Of a stretch of 11,482 bases of DNA, positions 5,773-11,482 are shown in pieces. The stretch lies in contig QMZJ01000027.1 in assembly GCA_003663115.1 (NCBI GenBank), forward strand, positions 1 through 11,482, read 5' to 3'. Source of the stretch: Candidatus Altarchaeales archaeon. GTDB lineage: Archaea; Altiarchaeota; Altiarchaeia; IMC4; QMZM01. Position 1 is the first letter of the stretch, and each line of letters begins with the position of its first letter. Made by a program: the position numbers and the translations under genes. Below the pieces are notes generated by a model that ran no database searches, had not been told where the DNA came from, and saw only the letters and a program-made list of their open reading frames with translations.

Positions 5773-6055
5773 AAATATCGGTAACTCTGGTTTAGAGATT
5801 AAAAGTTTCGGAATTCTTCCCTGTCTTTCTGTAAGCCGTTCTGACCTGAGTGAATAGGGGAATCTATGGATGCCTTCAGATCACTTGACAGTTCTACCTG
5901 GGACAAAAATAGTCAGTCCCGGAGTATTGCGAGATAAATTCCCCGGATACCCCTCTGGGCAGTCTACCCTCGCCCCGGTTCCGAGGGGTACCTCTCTCGA
6001 TGGGTTTAAAGTGGTTAAAGTTACGGATTAAGGGCTTAATTCCAGGAGAGAGGGA
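5773..6055. other. Non-coding gap with hairpins and an IS-end-like sequence
   Basis: No confident gene is visible. Three structures are. CTGGGAC/GTCCCGG (5898-5904 with 5916-5922) forms a hairpin. TACCCCTC/GAGGGGTA (5948-5955 with 5983-5990) forms a wider one. TGGTTAAAGTTAC at 6012-6024 also occurs at 11315-11327, in the right inverted repeat of the IS remnant, and nearby bases match too. A 58-codon open stretch on the plus strand (5858-6031) ends in DGFKVVKVTD and overlaps that end. It may be the tail of a lost transposase-type gene, but I cannot assign it. The region is probably a decayed mobile-element end plus the 3' regions of sufB and the GINS gene. Confidence 0.35.
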
Positions 6056-6559
6056 TCAGATCTCCTCCGCCACCCCCTGCTCCATCAGAATCCTGGCTAT
6101 GTCCTCGGGCAGCCTTACCTCCTCATTTTCCTTGAAGGGACCATAATGAGTCATATCCGATCCCATTATTGCCGGCAGTGGCCTTATTATCCTCACCCGT
6201 ATCTTTCCGTCATCTAACTCTTTCTCCTGTTCTTTCTCCCCGACCCCTTCTAAATTCAGGACCTTTTCTTCGTACTTCGAGAGTACAGCGAGGATCTCCC
6301 CGTACATCTCCCTTTCAATTGGGGTCATATTCATTGGAGGGGTACTCTCCCCGGTCCTGGAGGCCAGCCTGAGAATCTTGCCCCTCCTCAGGGCACATAT
6401 CTCTTCAGCAAGCCCTAATGCCGAATCCCTGTACTCCTCATCCAGCCTCGAAATCAGGTCGGATAACTCTGAGTAAAAATTCTCTGGAAGCTTGTGCAGG
6501 GAGGGCGATCCCTTCTCTAACCGGTAGATGCTTTGAAGATCGCTGTAACTCAATGCCAT
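6056..6559 (-). CDS. Archaeal GINS complex subunit (Gins51-like)
   Basis: A 167-residue replication factor. GINS joins MCM helicase and the GAN/RecJ-type Cdc45 homologue to form the active replicative helicase. Residues 1-105 are the helical A-domain, opening with SYSDLQSIYRLE and LHKLPENFYSELSDLI, the usual Gins51/Sld5-type start. A charged linker (about 106-120) follows. The small beta-rich B-domain (122-167) contains HYGPFKENEEVRLPEDIARI, a strong family signature. A-domain before B-domain marks the Gins51 (Sld5/Psf1-like) type rather than Gins23. The frame is open further upstream, to 7030, but that part runs across the divergent isomerase gene. The ATG at 6559 begins the homology and lies about 35 bases from a TATA-like box at 6590-6597, giving a short leader. 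Confidence 0.85.
   Translation of the reverse strand: MALSYSDLQSIYRLEKGSPSLHKLPENFYSELSDLISRLDEEYRDSALGLAEEICALRRGKILRLASRTGESTPPMNMTPIEREMYGEILAVLSKYEEKVLNLEGVGEKEQEKELDDGKIRVRIIRPLPAIMGSDMTHYGPFKENEEVRLPEDIARILMEQGVAEEI
6172..6188. repeat. 17-bp exact repeat, copy 2 (other copy 914-930)
   Basis: This copy encodes IRPLP, on the minus strand, at the start of the GINS B-domain. The copy at 914-930 is in the same orientation and codon phase, in otherwise unrelated surroundings. Confidence 0.7.
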
Positions 6560-6572
6560 TTTAAGCCCAATT

Positions 6573-6597
6573 ATTATAATTAATTCAGAATTATAAT
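6573..6597. promoter_or_regulatory. Divergent promoter between GINS and pgi
   Basis: Two copies of ATTATAAT, itself palindromic, lie at 6573-6580 and 6590-6597. The first is about 31 bases upstream of the pgi ATG on the plus strand. The second is about 35 bases upstream of the GINS ATG on the minus strand. The two promoters interlock, so RNA polymerase assembly on one should hinder the other. Confidence 0.55.
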
Positions 6598-6607
6598 AGG
6601 TGATCCA

Positions 6608-7345
6608 ATGGGCAATGAACTCAGGTTTGGGGATAACATCATCGAGCCGGACATAAGAATGCTCAGTGATATGAAGGAAGTGATCTATGACAGGGAATGG
6701 CTGAAAGGTGCGCAGGATGTTGAGCTCTACTACATGTACAGGGGCCTCGCGTTGAATGATAGAGATAGAGAGATACTGAGAAGAGAGCACCTGAGATATG
6801 ATATAACCGTGATCCCTCCATATAACCTGGGGAATGAATTCGTCAAGACGGCCGGACATTACCATCCGAAGGTGTCTGGAACGGATCTGTCGTATACCGA
6901 GATCTATGAGGTCCTGGAGGGCAGGGCCCATTACCTGTTGCAGAGACTGGAAAAAGGCGGGATAAGGGATGTGGTTCTGGTGAGAGCAGAGAAGGGGGAT
7001 AAGGTCGTTATTCCCCCCGACTATGGACACATAACGATAAATCCATCCGAAAGGGAACTCAGAATGGCAAACTTTGTCAGCGATAGATTCTCGTCCGTAT
7101 ATGAGCCGATCAGGGAGAAGGGTGGCGGGGCGTATTTCGAACTCATCGATGGAAGCTTTATACGGAATAAAAACTATGAAGAACTCCCGGACCTGAGATT
7201 TCTAAAGGCCAGGGACCTCAAAGAATTCGGTATAGAGAAATCCAGGGAGATGTATTCCCTGATTGAAACGCCAGAAAGACTGAGATTTCTCGATAAGCCT
7301 CAGGATTTTACGGATCTCTTTGAATTTGTCCTGGATTATGAATGA
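6608..7345 (+). CDS. pgi: Archaeal cupin-type glucose-6-phosphate isomerase
   Basis: A 245-residue metal-dependent cupin that interconverts glucose 6-phosphate and fructose 6-phosphate in glycolysis and gluconeogenesis. It is unrelated to the classical bacterial enzyme. The metal site is visible: GHYHPKVSG gives His84 and His86, TEIYEVLEG gives Glu98, and DYGHITINP gives His141. The loop between the His pair and the Glu is longer than in the Pyrococcus furiosus enzyme. The protein is also longer than that one (about 190 residues), with an extra C-terminal segment, PDLRFLKARDLKEFGI onwards. GGTGATC (6599-6605) just before the ATG fixes the start. Expression comes from the promoter shared with the divergent GINS gene. 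radB follows after a separate TATA box. Confidence 0.92.
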   Translation: MGNELRFGDNIIEPDIRMLSDMKEVIYDREWLKGAQDVELYYMYRGLALNDRDREILRREHLRYDITVIPPYNLGNEFVKTAGHYHPKVSGTDLSYTEIYEVLEGRAHYLLQRLEKGGIRDVVLVRAEKGDKVVIPPDYGHITINPSERELRMANFVSDRFSSVYEPIREKGGGAYFELIDGSFIRNKNYEELPDLRFLKARDLKEFGIEKSREMYSLIETPERLRFLDKPQDFTDLFEFVLDYE

Positions 7346-7364
7346 GAAATTCTGTTTGTTGCAA

Positions 7365-7372
7365 TTTTATAT
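7365..7372 (+). promoter_or_regulatory. TATA box of the radB operon
   Basis: TTTTATAT is centred near 7368, so transcription should start near 7394-7396. That is after the TTG at 7391 and just before the ATG at 7400, which favours the ATG as a nearly leaderless start. Confidence 0.5.
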
Positions 7373-7399
7373 CCTGAAGTAAAATAATTATTGCATAAG

Positions 7400-8095
7400 A
7401 TGATCGGGATCAACAGGGAGTTTGATATCCTCCTGGGGGGCGGTCTACTGCCGGGGAATATAACCCATATATATGGTGTTCCGGGTTCCGGAAAGACGAA
7501 TCTCGCTTTGATGGCAACCGCCTCTGCCACCGAGAAAGGTAAGGTTATCTATATCGATTGCGAGGGCGGATTTTCTACGGAAAGGTTGAAGCAGATCTGT
7601 AACAGGAATTTTGATAAAATTCTGAGGAATGTCATGCTCATAGAACCCACGGAGTTTGATGAACAGAAGGTCGCGATAAAGAAGTTGAGCGAAATAGTTC
7701 CGGGGTCGGGGGTTAGCCTGATTATCGTAGATTCTATCTCGGTTCTCTACAGATTGGAGGAGGAGAGAGACACCAGGGAGCTTGGAAGACAGCTCGCTCA
7801 ATTACTTAGAATTGCGAGGAGATACAAAATTCCAGTCCTGATAACGAATCAGGTCTACACCGATGTGGATACCGGGAGGATCATGCCAGTTGGTGGCGAT
7901 GTTACGAGGTACTGGGCAAAGATCATAATAGAGTTGATGAAAAATGAGGGAAATGACCTCAGAACCGCAATCCTGAGGAAACATAAATTCTTACCCGAGG
8001 GAATAAAATTTGAATTTAGGATAACCGAAAGGGGTATAGATTCTCACGAAATCGAATACCCTCTGGATTCTATCGTATACGAAAGGGAGGCTTAG
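7400..8095 (+). CDS. radB: DNA repair and recombination protein RadB
   Basis: A 231-residue RecA/RadA-superfamily protein. RadB is the euryarchaeal RadA paralogue that helps recombination but has little or no strand-exchange activity itself. It starts directly at the ATPase core, without the N-terminal helix-hairpin-helix domain of RadA, as expected for RadB. FDILLGGGLLPGNITHIYG precedes Walker A GVPGSGKTN (26-34). Walker B is SLIIVDS (about 106-112). ITNQVYTD follows at about 148-155, and ILRKHKFLPEG is the usual C-terminal basic segment. I chose ATG 7400 over TTG 7391 because the TATA box would start the transcript between them. The cupin gene begins one base after its stop codon, so the three genes to 9520 probably form one transcript. 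Confidence 0.92.
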   Translation: MIGINREFDILLGGGLLPGNITHIYGVPGSGKTNLALMATASATEKGKVIYIDCEGGFSTERLKQICNRNFDKILRNVMLIEPTEFDEQKVAIKKLSEIVPGSGVSLIIVDSISVLYRLEEERDTRELGRQLAQLLRIARRYKIPVLITNQVYTDVDTGRIMPVGGDVTRYWAKIIIELMKNEGNDLRTAILRKHKFLPEGIKFEFRITERGIDSHEIEYPLDSIVYEREA

Positions 8096-8096
8096 A

Positions 8097-8435
8097 TTGA
8101 GGGTTTCTAATGCAAAAATTGTTGAAAAACCCTGGGGAAGGGAGATATGGTATGCCCACGAAAGGGAATACGCCGGAAAGATTCTGGAGATTAAGAAGGG
8201 GTTCAGGTCCAGCCTTCACTACCATGAAAAGAAAAAGGAGACCATGTACGTCCTGGAGGGTGAGGTCAGGATAATAAAAAAGGACGGAGAATTGACCCTG
8301 AATGAAGGCGAATCCATAACGATAAATCCCGGGGAGATACATAGAATTGTTCCATTAAGGGACTCAAAGATTCTGGAGTCAAGTACCCCGGAGCTGGACG
8401 ATGTCATAAGGGTGGAAGATGACTATGAAAGGTAG
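8097..8435 (+). CDS. Small cupin protein, mannose-6-phosphate-isomerase-like
   Basis: A 112-residue single-domain cupin. Metal ligands are in the normal order: HYHEKKKETMYVLEG gives His41, His43 and Glu48, and NPGEIHRIV gives His82. The opening KPWGREIWYA and the overall pattern resemble the C-terminal domain of type II mannose-6-phosphate isomerases, so a sugar-phosphate role is possible. Many such small cupins are uncharacterised, so the substrate is not assigned. Translation starts at TTG 8097. GGGAGG (8085-8090) lies at good spacing inside the end of radB, and an ATG start (such as 8110) would lie further from this site. The gene is sandwiched between radB and purA with gaps of 1 and 5 bases, so it is co-expressed with them. 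Confidence 0.8.
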   Translation: MRVSNAKIVEKPWGREIWYAHEREYAGKILEIKKGFRSSLHYHEKKKETMYVLEGEVRIIKKDGELTLNEGESITINPGEIHRIVPLRDSKILESSTPELDDVIRVEDDYER

Positions 8436-8440
8436 ATAAG

Positions 8441-9520
8441 ATGGTAACGATAGTCGTTGGTGGGCACTTCGGTGATGAGGGAAAGGGAAAGGTTATCTCC
8501 TATTTAGCTCTTAAAGATAAGCCGGATATCATTGCGAGGGCTGGTGTTGGACCGAACGCGGGACACACCGTTTTTAAGGGGGGAAGGAAATACGGGCTCA
8601 GAATGATCCCCTGCGGTTTTATAAACGAAGATTCAAGGCTCTTGATAGGCGCCGGTGTTCTTGTAGACCCGGAGAGATTTCTGAAGGAGGTAGAGATTAC
8701 CGGGACGGGGGATAGAATAGCCATAGATGAGAGGTGCGCCATCATAGAAAAAAGACATAAAGAGGAGGATGCTACGAATGAGTTTTTAAAGAAGAGAGTC
8801 GGAACCACTGGCAGTGGTTGCGGGCCAGCAAATGCCGAGAGGGCTCACAGAACGATTAGACTGGCGAGAGAGATCCCCCAGCTCAGGGAATATCTGACCG
8901 ATGTCCCGCTGGAGGTTAATTCGGCGATAGATGAAGGAAAAGATGTCCTGATTGAGGCGAGCCAGGGCTTCTGGCTCTCCCTCTTCTATGGAACATATCC
9001 ATATGTGACATCAAAGGACACATCCGCTGGAATGGCCGCCGTCGATATAGGGGTCGGTCCAACAAGGATCGATGACGTTGTGGTAATCTATAAATCGTAC
9101 ACAACCAGGGTTGGAGAGGGTCCATTAAATACATTAATAACCGAAGAGAACATTAGAAAATATCCATTGTGGCAAGAGATCCTGTCGGAAGCGAAGAAGA
9201 AGGGGTTTACCGGCAGGGGAGTGAATGATATTCTGGCGCATTATCTGGGTGAGAGGGGAACCGTGACCCAGAGACAGCGAAGGATTGGAAGCTTCGATTT
9301 TGAACTGGCTAGATATTCCGCGATGGTCAATGGAGCAACCCAGATGGGTATAACCTGCCTGGATAAGATCTTCCCAGAGTGCTATCGGGTCAGGGATTAC
9401 GATGATCTGTCCGAAAGGGCAAAGGAGTACATCGGGGAAATTGAAAGGAAGGTCGGGGTTAATGCAACTCTGATCTCTACTGGACCTGAGCCAGAGGATA
9501 TGATTGATCTAAGGCAATAG
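8441..9520 (+). CDS. purA: Adenylosuccinate synthetase, archaeal short form
   Basis: A 359-residue enzyme joining IMP and aspartate with GTP to give adenylosuccinate, the first step from IMP to AMP. GGHFGDEGKGK (7-17) is the GTP/P-loop signature, where most relatives have GxQWGDEGKGK. Asp12 in it is the expected catalytic residue. NAGHT (39-43) carries the second catalytic residue, His42. GTTGSGCGPA (121-130) is the IMP-binding loop, and QRRIGSFDFELARYS with CLDKI near the end is the base-recognition region. Bacterial enzymes have about 430 residues; archaeal ones are around 340, so this length fits the archaeal form. AAGGTAG lies just upstream of the start, five bases after the cupin gene. 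It is the last gene of the radB transcript. Confidence 0.94.
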   Translation: MVTIVVGGHFGDEGKGKVISYLALKDKPDIIARAGVGPNAGHTVFKGGRKYGLRMIPCGFINEDSRLLIGAGVLVDPERFLKEVEITGTGDRIAIDERCAIIEKRHKEEDATNEFLKKRVGTTGSGCGPANAERAHRTIRLAREIPQLREYLTDVPLEVNSAIDEGKDVLIEASQGFWLSLFYGTYPYVTSKDTSAGMAAVDIGVGPTRIDDVVVIYKSYTTRVGEGPLNTLITEENIRKYPLWQEILSEAKKKGFTGRGVNDILAHYLGERGTVTQRQRRIGSFDFELARYSAMVNGATQMGITCLDKIFPECYRVRDYDDLSERAKEYIGEIERKVGVNATLISTGPEPEDMIDLRQ

Positions 9521-9533
9521 GATGGAAATAGCG

Positions 9534-9541
9534 CTTATAAT
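9534..9541 (+). promoter_or_regulatory. TATA box of the reductase gene
   Basis: CTTATAAT, 14 bases after the purA stop, predicts a transcript start near 9564. That is right at the ATG at 9565 and 37 bases before the ATG at 9601. Confidence 0.4.
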
Positions 9542-9600
9542 CCTCGGGTATTACTGGGTTTTCTATGAATAAGCTATGTATATGGGATTATAAGAGTACA

Positions 9601-10659
9601 ATGAAGATCTCCACGATTGGTGCGGGTCCGGCCGGGTGTATTGCGGCCCTGAATTGTGTCGATAAACACGACGTTACCCTCTACGAGGAGCATAAAATAC
9701 AGCCGGTCCAATGTGCTGGATTGATCAGTAAATCGGGTTTAGAGCGGTTGGGTATAGAACTAAGAAAAGGAATAATAAAAAACAGGATTCGTGGAGCCAT
9801 TATCGTTTCCCCCTCGGGAGATTCCTTTATGGTAGATGGCAGGGAGACAAAGGCGTATGTGATAGACAGGCGGGAATTTGATCATCATCTCATGGATACG
9901 GCAGTGGACCACGGCGTAAATTTCGTCAATAAACGGGTGAGGGATCTTGATAAAATAACCTCGGATAAAATTATCCTTGCGACCGGAACGGATTATTACT
10001 TCCATAAAAGATTGAATCTGGACGTGCCCAGAAGATTCCTTACAGGTGCCCAGTTTGAGATGAAGATAGAATGCGATAATAATTTCGTGGAACTACACTT
10101 CAATACGCCCGACTTTTTTTCCTGGATCATACCCGCTGGGGATTATGCAAGGATAGGTTCCTGTTCTGCAAAGAATCCGGTGCCATATATCAAGAATCTC
10201 TTGAAGAAGATAAAAAAAGATGGCAGAATAAAAAACCCCAAAATTCTGAACAGGAATTTCGGCACAATCCCGATCTATGACCCGGGATTGAGGACAGATT
10301 ACGGTAGAATTATCACGGTAGGGGATGCTGCGGGCCAGGTAAAGGCATCTACCGGGGGAGGGATCATCATGGGGGGAATATCCGCAAAATTCGCCTGCCG
10401 TCGGGATTATGAAAAGAGGTGGCGCTCGGAGATAGGAAAGGAGCTTTATCTCCATCTGATGATCAACAGATTTTTGACTAAACTATCCAGTAAGAAGATG
10501 GATAGGCTGTTCTCCCTTATTGGGGAGCATAAGTGGATTCTCGAAGAAAAGGGAGACATGGATATGGCATCCAAGGTACTCTCTGGGTTGTTCAGGAATC
10601 CGGGATTTGCCTTAAAATTCCTGTGCCAGCTTCCAGGCTATGCCCTCGATATGTTTTAA
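9601..10659 (+). CDS. Geranylgeranyl-reductase-family FAD oxidoreductase
   Basis: A 352-residue flavoprotein of the geranylgeranyl reductase family. In archaea such enzymes saturate the isoprenoid chains of ether lipids or of respiratory quinones; which one applies here cannot be read from sequence. ISTIGAGPAGC (3-13) is the FAD Rossmann motif. QCAGLISKSGLERLGI (about 37-52) is the family's conserved Cys loop. YVIDRREFDHHLM follows near 87-99. IITVGDAAGQVKASTGGG near 239-256 is the second FAD-binding motif. It is shorter than typical digeranylgeranylglycerophospholipid reductases (about 390-400 residues). I begin at ATG 9601, where the Rossmann strand starts. An in-frame ATG at 9565 adds 12 residues and would be leaderless from the TATA box at 9534. 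The stop codon lies in the left inverted repeat of the following IS remnant, so a slightly clipped C-terminus is possible. Confidence 0.85.
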   Translation: MKISTIGAGPAGCIAALNCVDKHDVTLYEEHKIQPVQCAGLISKSGLERLGIELRKGIIKNRIRGAIIVSPSGDSFMVDGRETKAYVIDRREFDHHLMDTAVDHGVNFVNKRVRDLDKITSDKIILATGTDYYFHKRLNLDVPRRFLTGAQFEMKIECDNNFVELHFNTPDFFSWIIPAGDYARIGSCSAKNPVPYIKNLLKKIKKDGRIKNPKILNRNFGTIPIYDPGLRTDYGRIITVGDAAGQVKASTGGGIIMGGISAKFACRRDYEKRWRSEIGKELYLHLMINRFLTKLSSKKMDRLFSLIGEHKWILEEKGDMDMASKVLSGLFRNPGFALKFLCQLPGYALDMF

Positions 10660-10683
10660 CCCGTAACTCGACTATTTTTAGTA
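10656..10683 (+). repeat. Left terminal inverted repeat of the IS remnant
   Basis: It begins TTAACCCGTAACT. The reverse complement of the right end begins TTAACCAGTAACT (12 of 13 identical). Both continue, with one gap, into an ACYATTTTT stretch. The TAA stop of the reductase gene (10657-10659) is inside this repeat. Confidence 0.65.
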
Positions 10684-10700
10684 ATATGTTTTGTATTTGA

Positions 10701-11321
10701 GTGTTTGGGTTCTTACAAGAAAAAAGGTACGAGATCCATCAGAGAGGTAACAACTATTATCTCTGTAGGGTGACGAGCGTCTGGGATAAAGAGATCAAAA
10801 GGCCCAGAAAGATAACTGAAGAATATCTGATAAGATAACGAAAGAGGGCGTAATACCACCAAAACACAAACGAATGGAGGAGCAGTATAAGCAGATATCT
10901 GTAAAAGAGTTCGGTGCTACATACTTTCTTCGGTACATCTCTCAGGATATTATCGACGAACTGAAGAGGGTATATCCCTACGACTGGAAAGAATTATTCA
11001 CACTATCTATCTTTCGATTAACCGAGAAATCGCCACTGAAACGCATTAGTTTTTACTATCACACATCATATCTCCTTGGCACCGAGTATGCTGTTATCGA
11101 TATTCGTGAACTTCATCGCAATGCAGATATACTACAGGATATATACAATTTGTTGAGCAGGGGTTTGTTGAACAATTACAGCCCGATGGATGTTATCACC
11201 TGCTGAAGAGAGTCCATAAGCTAAAACTAAGGGATAGATATCAGTTAGCAGAAATACCAAAAAGTCAAGGGATGTGATTAAAAAACTAGGGACCGATATA
11301 CCTATTACGAAAAATGGTTAA
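10701..11321 (+). pseudogene. Transposase remnant, IS4/IS1634-like DDE type
   Basis: Four pieces of one protein are recognisable. Piece 1 (GTG 10701 to TAA 10838) includes YYLCRVTSVWDKEIKRPRKI. Piece 2, in another frame from 10835, continues with ITKEGVIPPKHKRMEEQYKQ and then KEFGATYFL and SPLKRISFYYHTSYL. It stays open to 11206, with homology fading near 11150. Piece 3, from about 11155, reads YHLLKRVHKLKLRDRYQLAE. Piece 4, from 11271, reads DVIKKLGTDIPITKNG and ends at TAA 11321. The first frame change looks like one lost base near 10829-10834 and the last like one extra base near 11270. About 200 residues remain. Families of this kind usually have 400 or more, so most of the DDE core is deleted. 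The family name is from memory of the N-terminal and C-terminal patterns and is less certain than the transposase call. Confidence 0.65.
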
Positions 11322-11334
11322 AGTTACTGGTTAA
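11307..11334 (-). repeat. Right terminal inverted repeat of the IS remnant
   Basis: The reverse complement of this segment matches the left end at 10656-10683. It overlaps the end of the transposase frame, whose stop is at 11319-11321. A 13-base core of it recurs at 6012-6024. Confidence 0.65.
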
Positions 11335-11422
11335 TACATCTGCTATCCCTCTACTCCTTTGGATGCGTATTTTTCCGAACATTTTATCAGATTATTATGG
11401 ATTATTACGAATAAGGTCAATT

Positions 11423-11447
11423 TTATATATCAATTTCTGATATATAA
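11423..11447. promoter_or_regulatory. 10-bp inverted repeat in AT-rich sequence, possible operator
   Basis: TTATATATCA and TGATATATAA are perfect reverse complements around ATTTC. They lie in the last 60 bases of the window, with further TATA-like sequence following. It could be a promoter-operator for a gene beyond the window. AT-rich symmetry also arises easily by chance. Apart from this, 11335-11482 holds no gene I can support. Confidence 0.3.
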
Positions 11448-11482
11448 TTTATATGGATATAGTACAGTATATAAGATATTAA

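Larger units (their letters stand above)
10656..11334 (+). mobile_element. Decayed insertion sequence with internal deletion
   Basis: A 679-bp remnant is bounded by imperfect terminal inverted repeats of about 28 bp (10656-10683 and 11307-11334). Inside are pieces of one transposase in several frames on the plus strand. The N-terminal segment and the extreme C-terminus are present, but the catalytic middle is missing, so the element cannot move by itself. No convincing target-site duplication is visible. It begins on the last bases of the reductase gene. Confidence 0.7.

Noticed and set aside
5858..6031. TnpB-type (IS200/IS605) C-terminal tail
   Set aside because: The sequence has the loose feel of a TnpB tail, but no zinc-finger or catalytic motif is present, so I describe it only as an orphan open stretch.
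6560..7030. Minus-strand extension of the GINS frame to 7030, giving a 324-residue protein
   Set aside because: The extra part is antisense to the well-supported isomerase gene, crosses the divergent promoter and has no GINS similarity. The GINS homology begins at the ATG at 6559.
9522..9572. Sixteen-residue hydrophobic frame between purA and the reductase gene
   Set aside because: It is too short to judge. It overlaps the predicted reductase TATA box and has no good ribosome-binding site.
11335..11482. Open frames running through the last 148 bases
   Set aside because: Two plus frames stay open for 90 bases or more because of base composition. Neither has a convincing start or a recognisable motif.
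1..11482. CRISPR array or a new multi-gene defence island
   Set aside because: No regularly spaced repeats are visible on reading the window. The only defence-type genes are the known AbiEi/AbiEii pair.

Overview
The window looks like euryarchaeal chromosome. It carries RadB, an archaeal GINS subunit, a cupin-type glucose-6-phosphate isomerase, a geranylgeranyl-reductase-family flavoprotein, a compact archaeal-type adenylosuccinate synthetase and a stand-alone SufC/SufB pair. Several genes have TATA boxes 25-35 bases before a nearly leaderless start, and others have Shine-Dalgarno sites matching the GGAGGTGATC type. A PEF-CTERM surface protein and a DUF1616 remnant point towards the Methanosarcina/Archaeoglobus/ANME side of the Euryarchaeota. 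That placement is inference only.

Layout. Bases 1-630: a secreted PEF-CTERM protein and its terminator-like hairpin. Bases 633-2452: a small accessory block. A 5'-truncated DUF1616 remnant (minus) lies head to head with an AbiEi/AbiEii toxin-antitoxin pair (plus), whose promoter carries a near-perfect 24-bp palindrome. Bases 2643-3197: a membrane metal-dependent-hydrolase-like protein (minus). Bases 3198-3593: a gene-poor gap with a folded three-armed inverted-repeat element (3246-3318), a symmetrical TATA box and a plausible 45-codon gene. Bases 3594-5772: a tight iron-sulfur operon, Nfu domain - CutA - SufC - SufB. Bases 5773-6055: no confident gene, but dense hairpins and one end resembling the insertion-sequence end found later. 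Bases 6056-7345: GINS (minus) and glucose-6-phosphate isomerase (plus), divergent from a shared AT-rich promoter. Bases 7400-9520: radB - cupin - purA, almost without spacers. Bases 9601-10659: the geranylgeranyl-reductase-family gene. Bases 10656-11334: a decayed insertion sequence whose left inverted repeat contains the stop codon of the preceding gene. Bases 11335-11482: AT-rich sequence with a 10-bp inverted repeat and no visible gene.

Most of the window is housekeeping: Fe-S assembly, replication and repair, sugar phosphate and purine metabolism, and probably lipid or quinone reduction. The accessory signals are the AbiE module with its candidate operator, the three-armed element next to a two-way TATA box, and the IS remnants. 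I saw no CRISPR array, rRNA or canonical tRNA. I did not find a clearly new multi-gene system. The 3246-3515 interval is the best candidate for something undescribed.
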